DNA of 64,000 nt from Piscirickettsiaceae bacterium (GTDB lineage: Bacteria; Pseudomonadota; Gammaproteobacteria; Nitrosococcales; Methylophagaceae), in assembly GCA_013215825.1 (NCBI GenBank), contig JABSQN010000005.1:124001-188000 (forward strand), in the 5' to 3' direction. The translations under genes and the position numbers were made by a program. The notes beneath the pieces are model-generated. The model was not told the origin of the DNA and did not search any database. It saw nothing but the letters and a program-made list of their open reading frames with translations. Position 1 is the stretch's first letter; the number at the start of each line of letters is the position of its first letter. This document shows, piece after piece, positions 1 to 9,244 of this stretch.

Positions 1-804
1 AACCCATGGGTTTTGGAACATGGCCTGAATGTTTTCGCCCAATAATCCAGTCATAACACCGGCCACAGTATAGGTAACCGACATGGCTAATACATAGACC
101 AGAGATAATGAAAATGCTCGACGAGTAGTGATTCGTTCACCTTCACCAACGATAATGCTGGATAAGATCGGAATCATTGGAAACACGCAAGGGGTAAAGG
201 CGAGTAATAAACCTAAACCAAAGAATCCAAGTAAAATGGTAATGAGATTATCTTCGGCCAGACTTTGTACAATTTTATCTTGTTTGGATGAGGATGCCGG
301 TAAGGTCTTGCTTACAGATTTATCTACATCAGATGATGATAAGGCTGGCAATGTGATTCGAATTTCTTTTTCGGTCGGTGGATAACAGATATGGAAGGTT
401 TCTGAACAGCCTTGGTAATAGGCTTTTAATGTGACGGTTGCTGCTTCAGCACTGCGAGTTATAGGTAAAATTACATCGGTATCAAATTGATAGACTTCAC
501 TCAAACCAAAAATTTCATCCATTTTGTTTTCACCAGCGGGGAGTGAAAAAGGCTGTAACTGGACTGACTCTTGCTCTAGTATTTCGAAGCGAATTTTATC
601 GCGATAAAGATAGTTGCCTTCAGCAATTTCCCAGCGTGCCAGCAATGTATTGGCATCTTGTGCCTGAACAGAAAAAATAAATGCCTGATCAACATCAGGT
701 GGTGTATCCATATCATTAGAGAAACCCAGACTATCTAGTAGACCGGGTCGTGCTTGTGCGCTAAAGGTAAGTAGTATTAATAAGAGAGCAAAATATTTTT
801 TCAT
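1..804 (-). CDS. dsbD: Thiol:disulfide interchange protein DsbD, 5' part (truncated by window edge)
   Basis: DsbD moves electrons from cytoplasmic thioredoxin across the inner membrane to periplasmic thiol proteins. I translated the minus strand from the ATG at 804-802: 268 codons stay open to the window edge. Visible are a signal peptide (MKKYFALLLILLTFSAQA), a periplasmic alpha domain with YLYRDKIRFE near residue 61 and the redox cysteine pair in GCSETFHICYPP (spacing Cys-x6-Cys, against Cys-x5-Cys in E. coli), then the first membrane segment of the central domain with FTPCVFPM, whose Cys is a conserved redox residue. The remaining membrane segments and the thioredoxin-like C-terminal domain lie outside. 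It is divergent from the phosphate transporter gene. The identification is firm; the 3' end is unknown. Confidence 0.93.
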   Translation of the reverse strand, partial: MKKYFALLLILLTFSAQARPGLLDSLGFSNDMDTPPDVDQAFIFSVQAQDANTLLARWEIAEGNYLYRDKIRFEILEQESVQLQPFSLPAGENKMDEIFGLSEVYQFDTDVILPITRSAEAATVTLKAYYQGCSETFHICYPPTEKEIRITLPALSSSDVDKSVSKTLPASSSKQDKIVQSLAEDNLITILLGFFGLGLLLAFTPCVFPMIPILSSIIVGEGERITTRRAFSLSLVYVLAMSVTYTVAGVMTGLLGENIQAMFQNPWV

Positions 805-896
805 GATCAATATCAGTCGTGTGTAAAGTGTTTAAGTAGACAATGCGAGTAAGTGAAAGTTACACCATACAGAATAAAAATAATTAGTGTGGACAA

Positions 897-929
897 CTGT
901 AACAATACTGTAACAATACTGTAATATTA
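897..929 (+). promoter_or_regulatory. Pho box (three 11-bp repeats) and promoter of pit
   Basis: Three head-to-tail 11-bp units start at 897, 908 and 919. The first two are identical (CTGTAACAATA) and the third is CTGTAATATTA. The CTGT-N7 period matches known PhoB sites. A -10-like TATTAT lies at 925-930, overlapping the third repeat, and no good -35 is present, as is usual at PhoB-activated promoters. The pit start codon is 35 bases downstream. The cognate phoB is in the same window. Direction of control (activation) is inferred from the position. Confidence 0.8.
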
Positions 930-964
930 TCGTAGGAATTACTATTTTTAAGAGTAGATGAAAC

Positions 965-2614
965 ATGGAAATCAAAACAATTAATGAGATTGAAAAACAA
1001 GCAATGAAGAAAAGTCATACCGAATTAGCACGAATAGGCTTCGCACTCTTTTTCCTCATGGGTGTGCTTGCTTTTAGTTTTGCCACCAGTGGCGGTGTAC
1101 CCAACAATATGTTTCTTGCAGTAGCAGCCGTTTTTGGTGGCTATATGGCAATGAATATTGGTGCCAACGATGTCGCTAATAATGTCGGGCCAGCGGTAGG
1201 GTCTAAAGCACTCACCATGGGTGGTGCGATTATTATTGCAATAATTTTTGAAGCGGGTGGTGCTTTTATCGCCGGTGGTGAAGTGGTTTCAACCATTAAA
1301 AAAGGCATTATTGATATTGATGCCTTTGGTACCGATACCGATAGTTTCTTATGGGCGATGATGGCGGCATTATTGGCGGCAGCATTATGGCTAAACTTAG
1401 CAACAATGGCTAAAGCACCTGTTTCAACTACCCATTCAATAGTCGGTGGAGTGATGGGAGCAGGTATCGCGGCGGCAGGCTTTAGTGTTGTTGATTGGGG
1501 CACAATGGCGAAGATTGCCAGCTCTTGGGTTATTTCTCCAGTGCTTGGCGGTATTATTGCTGCAGGATTCTTGTTTGCGATTAAAAAGACGATTGTTTTT
1601 AAAGACGATAAAGTGAGCGCTTCGTATCGTTGGGTGCCTGTTTATGTTGCTGTTATGTCACTCGCTTTTGTTACTTATTTGGTTTTAAAAGGCTTGAAAA
1701 AAGTATGGGAACCATTGATTAACAATTTTAATGATGTGATGTTTTTCTCGGTAGAAGTCACTAAAAAACCAACGCTAGGAGTGGCATTATTATTAGGGAC
1801 TATCGCTGCCGTTATTGTTTTCATCTTTATGAAAAGGTCCATTAAAGCCAAATTAGGCAGTATTGAAAATGAACGCTCAGGCGTAAATAAATTGTTTACA
1901 GTGCCACTTATCTTTGCGGCGGCATTATTAAGCTTTGCTCATGGAGCCAACGATGTTGCCAATGCGATTGGTCCATTAGCGGCGATAAATGATGCGGTGA
2001 TGACCGGCGGTATATCAGCTAAAGCAGGTATTCCAATTTGGGTTATGGCGGTCGGTGCTATTGGTATTGCTCTCGGCTTGGCATTATATGGTCCTAGATT
2101 GATTAAAACCGTGGGTAGTGAGATCACTGAATTAGATCAAATGCGCGCGTTCTCTGTCGCAATGGCGGCGGCAATCACCGTGATTATTGCCAGCCAATTA
2201 GGTTTGCCAGTGAGCTCAACACATATTGCAATTGGTGGTATCTTTGGTGTGGGATTCTTGCGTGAATGGCTAGATTCATCAGTAAGTATCGTTAATGAGA
2301 TAGCGTATGAAAAGGAAACTATCAAAGGTGATAAAAAGGCATTACATGCCTTGCAATTAGAATTAAAAGATCTTAATCAAAAATCAGTTAAAACAGAGCA
2401 AGATTATGATCGTATAACAACACTTTATCGTTTGATTGATGAGGATAAAATGTCGCTTAAGCAAGCTAAAAAGACATTAAAAGAAGATAAGAAAAACTTG
2501 TATGTTAAACGCGATGCGATTAAGAAAATCATTACAGCATGGGTTGTTACCGTGCCTTCGGCGGCTGTGATGGCTGCGGGCATCTTCTTTGTCATTAAGG
2601 GTTTGATGAGTTAA
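965..2614 (+). CDS. pit: PiT-family inorganic phosphate transporter
   Basis: This is an inner-membrane symporter for inorganic phosphate. The 549-residue protein has the two inverted PiT signatures: NIGANDVANNVGP near residue 64 and the second copy, AHGANDVANAIGP, near residue 325. Many hydrophobic segments surround them. Between the last two membrane regions (about residues 445-520) is a highly charged, Lys/Glu-rich stretch likely to be a coiled coil on the cytoplasmic side, and a final hydrophobic segment closes the protein. The length is above E. coli PitA (499), largely because of that insert. The gene follows a triple Pho box, suggesting expression under phosphate starvation, and is closed by a terminator at 2669. 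The coupling ion cannot be read from the sequence. Confidence 0.93.
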   Translation: MEIKTINEIEKQAMKKSHTELARIGFALFFLMGVLAFSFATSGGVPNNMFLAVAAVFGGYMAMNIGANDVANNVGPAVGSKALTMGGAIIIAIIFEAGGAFIAGGEVVSTIKKGIIDIDAFGTDTDSFLWAMMAALLAAALWLNLATMAKAPVSTTHSIVGGVMGAGIAAAGFSVVDWGTMAKIASSWVISPVLGGIIAAGFLFAIKKTIVFKDDKVSASYRWVPVYVAVMSLAFVTYLVLKGLKKVWEPLINNFNDVMFFSVEVTKKPTLGVALLLGTIAAVIVFIFMKRSIKAKLGSIENERSGVNKLFTVPLIFAAALLSFAHGANDVANAIGPLAAINDAVMTGGISAKAGIPIWVMAVGAIGIALGLALYGPRLIKTVGSEITELDQMRAFSVAMAAAITVIIASQLGLPVSSTHIAIGGIFGVGFLREWLDSSVSIVNEIAYEKETIKGDKKALHALQLELKDLNQKSVKTEQDYDRITTLYRLIDEDKMSLKQAKKTLKEDKKNLYVKRDAIKKIITAWVVTVPSAAVMAAGIFFVIKGLMS

Positions 2615-2668
2615 CATTCAAGCGAGTGCTTTGCACGAAGACTCCAAGTAACGTCACAAAACACCAAG

Positions 2669-2699
2669 GGCACAGACTGAAAATTTCTGTGCCTTTTTT
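2669..2699 (+). terminator. Rho-independent terminator after pit
   Basis: An 8-bp perfect stem, GGCACAGA (2669-2676) with TCTGTGCC (2686-2693), has a 9-base loop and is followed by six T (2694-2699). It lies 55 bases after the pit stop codon and 40 bases before recQ, so it should separate the two transcripts. Confidence 0.88.
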
Positions 2700-2738
2700 G
2701 TTTGTTTACCGCTTTATTAATGAAATGAGCAAGGCTAA

Positions 2739-4847
2739 ATGAAACACGCCCTAGAGATCCTTAATACTACTTTTGGTTATGATGAATTTCGTCATGCACA
2801 GCAGGATATTATTCAAACGATTGTTGATGGTGGTGATGCCCTAGTATTAATGCCAACCGGGGGCGGTAAGTCCCTGTGTTATCAAATTCCCGCATTGGTT
2901 CGAGATGGTACAGCCATTGTTATTTCACCGTTGATTGCACTAATGCAAGATCAGGTTGATGCCTTGCAACAGTTGGGAATTAAGGCGGCTTATCTGAACT
3001 CCAGTCTAAATGCCCAGCAGGCTTATGATATTGAACAACAATTATTGAACGGTGAATTAGCCTTACTTTATGTTGCACCGGAGCGATTATTAAATCGCCA
3101 GTTCTTAGGCCTGTTAGATCGCTGTCATATCTCCTTGTTTGCTATTGATGAAGCTCATTGTGTGTCGCAATGGGGGCATGATTTTCGTCCTGATTATCAG
3201 CAATTAAAACTACTGCATCAACGTTATCCCACTATTCCTCGAATCGCTTTAACGGCAACCGCGGATCAACGAACGCGTGATGAAATTATTGCTCAACTGC
3301 AATTAGATCAAGCACGCGTATATATCACTAGTTTTGATCGCCCTAATATTCACTATGCTATTTCAGAAGGCAATAATGCCAAACAACGCTTATGGACCTT
3401 TCTACAGAATAATCATCCTAATGATGCCGGTATTATTTACTGTTTATCACGTAAAAAAGTAGAAGCCACGGCAGAGTGGTTGGTAGAACAAGGTCGTTTA
3501 GCTTTGCCATATCATGCTGGACTGCCGCAGGAAACACGTCAACGAAATCAGCAACGATTTTTGCGAGAAGAGGGTGTGATTATTGTGGCCACCATTGCCT
3601 TTGGTATGGGAATCGACAAACCGGATGTACGATTTGTTGCTCATTTGAATCTGCCTAAAAGTATTGAAGCCTATTATCAAGAAACAGGTCGAGCAGGGCG
3701 TGATGGTGAGCCAGCCAATGCGTGGATGGCTTATGGTCTACAAGATATTATTACTTTGCGACAGTTTATGCAGGATTCTAATGCCGATGAAGCACACAAG
3801 CGTGTTGAGCATCAAAAACTAGAGTCGATGCTAGGTTTATGTGAAGTGATTAGCTGTCGCCGGCAATCATTACTCACGTACTTTGATGAAACAGGCTCAG
3901 CGCCTTGTGGTAATTGTGATAACTGTCAAACACCACCTGAACAATGGGATGCTACGGAGTCGGCTCAAAAAGCCTTATCGTGTATTTATCGCACTGAACA
4001 GCGCTTTGGTGTGAACTATATTATTGATATTTTGCACGGTAAAAATGATGAGCGCATTCAACGAAATAGTCATGATCAAATCAGTACCTTTGGTATTGGC
4101 AGTGATACGCTGGTAATTGAGTGGCGTAGTATTTTTAGACAGCTTATTGCATTAGGCTATCTTGAAACCGATGCTGAGCGACATGGCGCATTACGACTGA
4201 CGGAGAAATGTCGGGCATTATTACGTGGCGAACAACGCTTACAACTACGCAAACAAGCAAAGCCAGAAAAAACAGTCAAAGGGAAGAAACAAAAAGGATC
4301 GGTTCGACCACAAGATAGCGAATTATGGCAAGCTTTACGAGCACTACGACTTAGCTTGTCTGAAGAACATGGCGTGCCTTCATTCGTAATTTTCCATGAT
4401 AGTACCTTGCAAGAAATGCTAAAAAGTAGACCGATGACATTAGCCGATTTAAATAAAGTATCGGGTGTTGGCGAGCAAAAACTAGCGCGATACGGCCAAG
4501 CCTTTATTGATGAAATAGCACAATATCCTTTATCTGAATTATTGAATAATCGCCTCAGTGCAACCGTGAATGAAACCTTGATGGCGTATCAACAAGGTTT
4601 AGAGATTGAAAAAATAGCACAACAACGTGATGTTAAAGTGAGCACAATCTATACCCATTTAGCCGATGCAATTGAAGTTGGATTGTTGGATGTTAGAGAG
4701 GTGTTAGATTTGAGCGATGCTGCATTTAATGAAATTATCTTTGTGATTGAATCACAAGAAGAACAAGGACGATTAAAGCCCGTCTATGATGAGCTTGATG
4801 GTGAATATGATTATGGGTTTTTGCGTTGCGTACAAGCGTCGATTTAA
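2739..4847 (+). CDS. recQ: ATP-dependent DNA helicase RecQ with extended C terminus
   Basis: RecQ is a 3'-5' helicase acting in recombination and fork repair. The 702-residue protein shows helicase motif I (MPTGGGKS, near residue 38), the DEAH box ([13 protein letters not shown], near 136), motif VI ([12 protein letters not shown]), the zinc-binding cysteines (CRRQ..., then CGNCDNC near 390), the RQC winged helix, and an HRDC domain from about 525 to 600. It is roughly 90 residues longer than E. coli RecQ (609). The extra C-terminal part resembles the helix-turn-helix tail found in some RecQ proteins ([20 protein letters not shown]). The ATG at 2739 follows AAGG with usable spacing. It stands alone between a terminator and phoB. 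Confidence 0.95.
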   Translation: MKHALEILNTTFGYDEFRHAQQDIIQTIVDGGDALVLMPTGGGKSLCYQIPALVRDGTAIVISPLIALMQDQVDALQQLGIKAAYLNSSLNAQQAYDIEQQLLNGELALLYVAPERLLNRQFLGLLDRCHISLFAIDEAHCVSQWGHDFRPDYQQLKLLHQRYPTIPRIALTATADQRTRDEIIAQLQLDQARVYITSFDRPNIHYAISEGNNAKQRLWTFLQNNHPNDAGIIYCLSRKKVEATAEWLVEQGRLALPYHAGLPQETRQRNQQRFLREEGVIIVATIAFGMGIDKPDVRFVAHLNLPKSIEAYYQETGRAGRDGEPANAWMAYGLQDIITLRQFMQDSNADEAHKRVEHQKLESMLGLCEVISCRRQSLLTYFDETGSAPCGNCDNCQTPPEQWDATESAQKALSCIYRTEQRFGVNYIIDILHGKNDERIQRNSHDQISTFGIGSDTLVIEWRSIFRQLIALGYLETDAERHGALRLTEKCRALLRGEQRLQLRKQAKPEKTVKGKKQKGSVRPQDSELWQALRALRLSLSEEHGVPSFVIFHDSTLQEMLKSRPMTLADLNKVSGVGEQKLARYGQAFIDEIAQYPLSELLNNRLSATVNETLMAYQQGLEIEKIAQQRDVKVSTIYTHLADAIEVGLLDVREVLDLSDAAFNEIIFVIESQEEQGRLKPVYDELDGEYDYGFLRCVQASI

Positions 4848-4909
4848 CAAAAAGTAAAAAAATATGGGAATTAAATCTGATTTAGGTCTTTCAACATCTT
4901 ATGTGAACG

Positions 4910-4931
4910 CTGTTATAAAACTGTAATATTT
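4910..4931 (+). promoter_or_regulatory. Pho box and promoter of phoB
   Basis: Two 11-bp repeats, CTGTTATAAAA (4910-4920) and CTGTAATATTT (4921-4931), are followed six bases later by a -10-like TATGAT (4938-4943). Spacing and sequence match a PhoB-activated promoter and indicate positive autoregulation of phoBR. The second unit shares its first eight bases with the third unit upstream of pit. Confidence 0.78.
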
Positions 4932-4977
4932 AGCGAGTATGATTACCCTTTACTTCATATTTTGAGAATCTGACTCA

Positions 4978-5667
4978 ATGGCAACAACAATTTTAGTAGT
5001 AGAGGACGATGTAGCAATTCGTGACATGCTTTGTTTTTCATTAAGACAGTCTGGTTTTGAGTGCGAATCGGTTGGGGATGCGGAGCAGGCCTTAAAATAT
5101 CTGGAGAAACAGCAGGCAAAATTAATATTATTGGATTGGATGCTGCCGGGCATTGATGGTATCGAGTTTATTCGTCGTTTACGTGCGAGTGATGCATTGG
5201 CAGATATCCCCGTGATTATGTTGACAGCAAAAGGTGAAAGTGAGGATATGGTCAAAGGCTTGAGTGTGGGGGCTGACGATTATGTGAACAAACCTTTTTC
5301 ACCGCCAGAGTTAATGGCGCGTATTAAGGCTTTATTGAGACGGTGTGGTTCAGCCGACGATGATGATCAAAAGTTAGAGTTTTCGGGATTGGTATTAGAC
5401 ACGCAAAGCCATCGGGTGAGTGCAAAAGGCCAACGTATTGATTTGGGGCCAACGGAGTTTCGTTTATTGCATTTCTTCATGAAGAGGCCAGAGCGAGTTT
5501 ATAGCCGGGGGCAATTATTAGATCATGTTTGGGGTGATACTGTTTATATTGAAGAACGTACCGTTGATGTGCATATTCGTCGATTGCGTCAGGCGTTAGA
5601 GCCGTCACAGCACGATCATTTAATACAGACTGTACGCGGTGTGGGCTATCGGTTTTCGGAAGATTAA
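4978..5667 (+). CDS. phoB: Phosphate regulon response regulator PhoB
   Basis: PhoB is the DNA-binding response regulator for phosphate limitation. The 229-residue protein has an N-terminal receiver domain with the acidic pair ED near residue 9, the phospho-acceptor Asp53 in LLDWMLPG, and the conserved Lys in NKPFSPPEL. The C-terminal winged helix (OmpR/PhoB type) contains the recognition region TVDVHIRRLRQAL and ends with GVGYRFSED. The length equals E. coli PhoB. phoR follows after 30 bases. A Pho box just upstream indicates autoregulation, and a second Pho box controls pit. Confidence is high because the receiver, effector and neighbour all agree. Confidence 0.96.
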   Translation: MATTILVVEDDVAIRDMLCFSLRQSGFECESVGDAEQALKYLEKQQAKLILLDWMLPGIDGIEFIRRLRASDALADIPVIMLTAKGESEDMVKGLSVGADDYVNKPFSPPELMARIKALLRRCGSADDDDQKLEFSGLVLDTQSHRVSAKGQRIDLGPTEFRLLHFFMKRPERVYSRGQLLDHVWGDTVYIEERTVDVHIRRLRQALEPSQHDHLIQTVRGVGYRFSED

Positions 5668-5697
5668 CGATACCTTGAATAATCACGGGTATAAATC

Positions 5698-6981
5698 ATG
5701 ATGCATTGGGATTATTGGCGCTTAATTGCAATAGTAAGTATTGCTGGTTTTATTGGCCTGTTAGTCGGACAGATGTTGCCCTTAATGTTTGTGGCGGTTG
5801 TTGTCTATGCGCTGTGGTTGCAACATAGCTGGAATAAATTATATCGATGGATGAGAAATTCAAAAAAATACTCATCACCGAGTGCCGATGGCGTAATCAA
5901 TGATGTGTGCCGAGAAATTGAGCGAGTACGAAAGCAAAATAGGGCGCGTAAGAAAAAATTAACAGGCTATTTAAAACGCTTTCAAGCTACCACTTCAGCA
6001 CTGCCTGACGGTATTGTGGTGGTGGCTACTGATGGGCGTATCATTTGGTCAAATAAGGCTGCAGAGCGGTTGCTAGGTGTTTTTTGGCCACAAGATAATC
6101 ATGTCCGAGTGACGAATCTAATCCGAGATCCTAAGTTTCAGCAACTCTTTGATTCCGGTCTCAAAGATGGGCAGTTTGTGAATGTTATTTCACCTTTTAA
6201 TCCTAATTTAAACCTTGAAGTTAAAATTGTGAAATACATGGGAAGCGGCCGTTTATTAGTTGCTCGTGATATTACGAAAACCATAAAATTACAAACTATG
6301 CGACGTGATTTTGTTGCCAATGTATCGCATGAGTTACGTACGCCATTAACCGTATTACGAGGATATTTAGAAACTTTAAATCAAGATAGCCCGGTCGAAC
6401 TGTGGGGGAGTGCATTACCTGTTATGCAACAGCAAACAGAACGAATGCACTTAATGATCACCGAGTTGTTAGCGTTGTCACAATTAGAAACAGGTGAAAA
6501 AGCAGTACAGCATGAACCTTGTGATATCCAGGCATTATTAGTTTCTGTACGAGATGACGCACAAAAACTACAACACTATCGCAATCATCAAATTGAACTT
6601 GAATTGATGACCGATAAAGGATTGCTTGCCGATGTCGATGAATTACGTAGTGCTATTTCAAACTTGGTCTTTAATGCGGTGAAGTATACGCCTGGAAATA
6701 GCAAAATAATTATTCGGTGGTTTGTAGATAAGAAAGGGGCTCATATTGAGGTGTCTGATAATGGTGAAGGTATTGCTAAAGAGCATCTTGAACGATTAAC
6801 CGAGCGTTTTTACCGGGTAGACAGTGGTCGAGCTAAAGAAGCGGGTGGCACAGGGTTAGGCTTGGCAATTGCCAAGCATATATTACAACGCCATAATGCC
6901 GAGCTTACTATCTCCAGTGAGCTTGGCAAAGGTTCACAATTTCGTTGCAGTTTCCCATTGAATCAAGTGCTTGATATATAG
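5698..6981 (+). CDS. phoR: Phosphate regulon sensor histidine kinase PhoR
   Basis: PhoR is the membrane kinase partner of PhoB. The 427-residue protein begins with two closely spaced hydrophobic segments (about residues 7-42) and almost no periplasmic loop, as in E. coli PhoR. A basic linker follows, then a PAS domain (LPDGIVVVATDGRIIWSN, near 102-119), the dimerisation domain with phospho-acceptor His211 in VSHELRTPL, and an ATPase domain with N box (NLVFNAVKY), G1 box (DNGEGIA) and G2 box (GTGLGLAIA). The ATG at 5698 is immediately followed by a second ATG, and either could be used. It is the second gene of the phoBR operon, and phosphate sensing would normally run through the Pst/PhoU system, which is not in this window. 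Confidence 0.95.
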   Translation: MMHWDYWRLIAIVSIAGFIGLLVGQMLPLMFVAVVVYALWLQHSWNKLYRWMRNSKKYSSPSADGVINDVCREIERVRKQNRARKKKLTGYLKRFQATTSALPDGIVVVATDGRIIWSNKAAERLLGVFWPQDNHVRVTNLIRDPKFQQLFDSGLKDGQFVNVISPFNPNLNLEVKIVKYMGSGRLLVARDITKTIKLQTMRRDFVANVSHELRTPLTVLRGYLETLNQDSPVELWGSALPVMQQQTERMHLMITELLALSQLETGEKAVQHEPCDIQALLVSVRDDAQKLQHYRNHQIELELMTDKGLLADVDELRSAISNLVFNAVKYTPGNSKIIIRWFVDKKGAHIEVSDNGEGIAKEHLERLTERFYRVDSGRAKEAGGTGLGLAIAKHILQRHNAELTISSELGKGSQFRCSFPLNQVLDI

Positions 6982-7089
6982 CCGTGACCATCCAACTTGC
7001 AGACGATTTAATAAAGCCGGTCATTCTCACGTACTTTTAGCGGGAATCTACGGGTATCGCTTGAATAGCAAGACAATGTGTAGCAATAT

Positions 7090-8625
7090 ATGGACTTTAA
7101 TTTTAAGAAAGTAACTGAAATTATGCCCTCAGAGCCAGAGCAAGATATTCTAGCTGCGATTGATTTAGGCTCGAATAGTTTTCATATGATCATTGCCCGC
7201 ATGCGTGATGGGCATTTTCAAGTAGTTGATAAATTACGTGAGATGGTGCAACTGCGTGCCGGATTGGATGAGAACTTATACCTTTCTGATGAAGCTCAAG
7301 AACGGGCTATTACCTGTTTGCAACGTTTTGGTGAACGAATAAAAGACCTACCAACTGCCAGTGTCCGGATCGTGGGTACAAATACCTTGCGCGTTGCTGT
7401 GAATAGCCAGAAATTCTTACGAAAAGCCCGAATTGCTTTGGGGCATCCGATTGAAATTATTGCGGGTGAAGAAGAAGCACGGCTGATTTATTTGGGTGTT
7501 GCTCATGCGTTAGCCTTTGATGGCTCCCGACGTTTAGTGATGGATATTGGCGGCGGCAGTACCGAATTTATTATTGGCGAAGGATTTAAAGGTCTAAGAC
7601 GGGAAAGTTTAGAAATGGGCTGTGTGAGCTTCTCACAACGCTTTTTTACAGATGGAAAAATCAGTAAGTCACGCTTTACAATCGCAGCAATTACAGCAGG
7701 ATCTCGTTTACGTTCTATTCAACGTCCTTATCGAAATATGGGTTGGGTTGAAGCGATTGGTGCATCTGGAACCATTCGTTGTGTTGCTAATATTGTTAAA
7801 GAAAAGGGCTGGTCTGACGATGGGGTTATTACCTTAAAATCCTTAAATAAATTGATTGATGTGATGGTGAAGGCGGGTCATATTGATCAATTAAAAATTG
7901 AGGGCTTGAGTCGTGAGCGAATGTCGGTATTGCCGGGTGGTGTGGTGGTATTAAAAGCCGCATTCGAACGTTTAAAAATTGAGCGAATGATTGTCTCTGA
8001 TGGTGCGTTGCGTGAAGGTTTATTATATGACTTACTAGGTCGTATTCAGCATGATGATGAACGTGATAGAACCGTGTTATCACTTGCAAAACGTTATCAC
8101 GCGGATGTGGCACATGCCCAGCGTATCGAGACGATGGCAATGCAATTATTTGAACAAGTATCGGATGAATGGAAGCTAGATCAAACGCATTTAGATTGTT
8201 TGAAGTGGGCGGCAAAACTGCATGAAATCGGCTTGGCTATTTCCCATAATTCCTTTCATAAACATTCAGCTTATCTGATTGATAACTCTGTATTATCTGG
8301 TTTTTCTCGTGAAGAACAACATATTCTAGCAACGATTGTTCTTGGACAACGACGGAAGTTTCCTAAAAAAGAAATCAAGAAATTACCTGATGAGGTACAA
8401 AAAACAAGTAAGCGATTGGCGATATTACTACGTTTGGCAATGGTGTTTAATCGCGGCCGTTCAGAAAAAGAAGATACATTTGTGAAGTTAAAAGTGAAAA
8501 AGAAAGGGTTGCGATTACTATTGCCAAATGCGTGGTTAGAGCGGCATCCACTCACTAAGTCAGACTTATATCATGAAGTCGCTTATTTGCAAGAGATTGG
8601 ATTCAAACTTAAAATTAAAGATTGA
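7090..8625 (+). CDS. ppx: Exopolyphosphatase (Ppx/GppA family)
   Basis: Ppx releases phosphate from the ends of polyphosphate chains. The 511-residue protein has the ASKHA-fold phosphate loops AAIDLGSNSFH near residue 23 and MDIGGGSTEFIIG near 150, and a C-terminal HD-like region. The length fits E. coli Ppx (513) better than GppA (494). It follows phoR by 108 bases on the same strand, the classic phoB-phoR-ppx order. No clear terminator is seen between them. The start at 7090 has a weak ribosome site; a second ATG at 7123 gives MPSEPEQDILAAIDLG and is an alternative. The GppA function (pppGpp hydrolysis) is not excluded. Confidence 0.9.
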   Translation: MDFNFKKVTEIMPSEPEQDILAAIDLGSNSFHMIIARMRDGHFQVVDKLREMVQLRAGLDENLYLSDEAQERAITCLQRFGERIKDLPTASVRIVGTNTLRVAVNSQKFLRKARIALGHPIEIIAGEEEARLIYLGVAHALAFDGSRRLVMDIGGGSTEFIIGEGFKGLRRESLEMGCVSFSQRFFTDGKISKSRFTIAAITAGSRLRSIQRPYRNMGWVEAIGASGTIRCVANIVKEKGWSDDGVITLKSLNKLIDVMVKAGHIDQLKIEGLSRERMSVLPGGVVVLKAAFERLKIERMIVSDGALREGLLYDLLGRIQHDDERDRTVLSLAKRYHADVAHAQRIETMAMQLFEQVSDEWKLDQTHLDCLKWAAKLHEIGLAISHNSFHKHSAYLIDNSVLSGFSREEQHILATIVLGQRRKFPKKEIKKLPDEVQKTSKRLAILLRLAMVFNRGRSEKEDTFVKLKVKKKGLRLLLPNAWLERHPLTKSDLYHEVAYLQEIGFKLKIKD

Positions 8626-8655
8626 ACTATATGTTTGTAATTTAGTCGGATAGAT

Positions 8656-9234
8656 ATGATGAAATTCAAAATAATGATGATTTTATGGCTCAGCTGCATT
8701 TTATCTGTACAGGCAAATGAATCTATCACACTCTCTAGCGAAACCGGTGACACCTTAATGATTCATCGTTTGAAAAATGGTGAGATCTGGGGAAGTTTTC
8801 TGATCACCGACCAAGTTGCTGATAGTTTTGCTGAGAATGAGTTAATCGTGATGCAAGTGGACCAGCATCAGCCAATTAAACTTGATCATCAGAAACTGTG
8901 TGGAAGTCCCGCTAGAGAGGCTCAAAAGGTGAGTTATTCCTTTCAAAGCGAACCTGAACAAGCGCAATGGCAGTTTAGTCGTGTTGCCGAATCTCAACCT
9001 AACATCCTTAAATTAACGGGTTGGGATAAAGAAACCTACCAGCATATGAAGTCAGATCGCCGACCGGAGCTGGTGGACTTTCCGATCCAAGCCAATCTTG
9101 CCCTTGTAGACTTATGGCAGCAGTTTCAACAAGGAAAATCACTTGTTTTCCGCTATGTAACTGATGCTGGAGAATCTCGGCAGGCGGTATTTGAATTGCC
9201 GCCTGAGAAGATACATCAACTTATTGAAAAATAG
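8656..9234 (+). CDS. Small secreted protein of unknown function
   Basis: I do not recognise this family. The 192-residue product starts with a clear signal peptide (about 20 residues, cleavage likely after VQA), so it should be periplasmic or exported. The mature part is hydrophilic, with a single Cys (KLCGSPA) near residue 82, and the final third contains AFE/VFELPPEKIHQLIE-like mixed sequence without recognisable motifs. It follows ppx by 30 bases on the same strand and converges on the TonB receptor gene with a 10-base gap, so it may be the last gene of the pho block. No link to phosphate can be shown. Confidence 0.7.
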   Translation: MMKFKIMMILWLSCILSVQANESITLSSETGDTLMIHRLKNGEIWGSFLITDQVADSFAENELIVMQVDQHQPIKLDHQKLCGSPAREAQKVSYSFQSEPEQAQWQFSRVAESQPNILKLTGWDKETYQHMKSDRRPELVDFPIQANLALVDLWQQFQQGKSLVFRYVTDAGESRQAVFELPPEKIHQLIEK

Positions 9235-9244
9235 TGGATTGGAT

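Noticed and set aside
1141-1503. Minus-strand open frame of 120 codons inside pit
   Set aside because: It is antisense to a strong PiT gene, rich in Ala, Pro and Ile as expected from a shadow frame, and has no recognisable domain or ribosome site.
7829-8215. Minus-strand open frame of 128 codons inside ppx
   Set aside because: Wholly antisense to the conserved Ppx coding sequence, with low-complexity His/Pro/Ser content.
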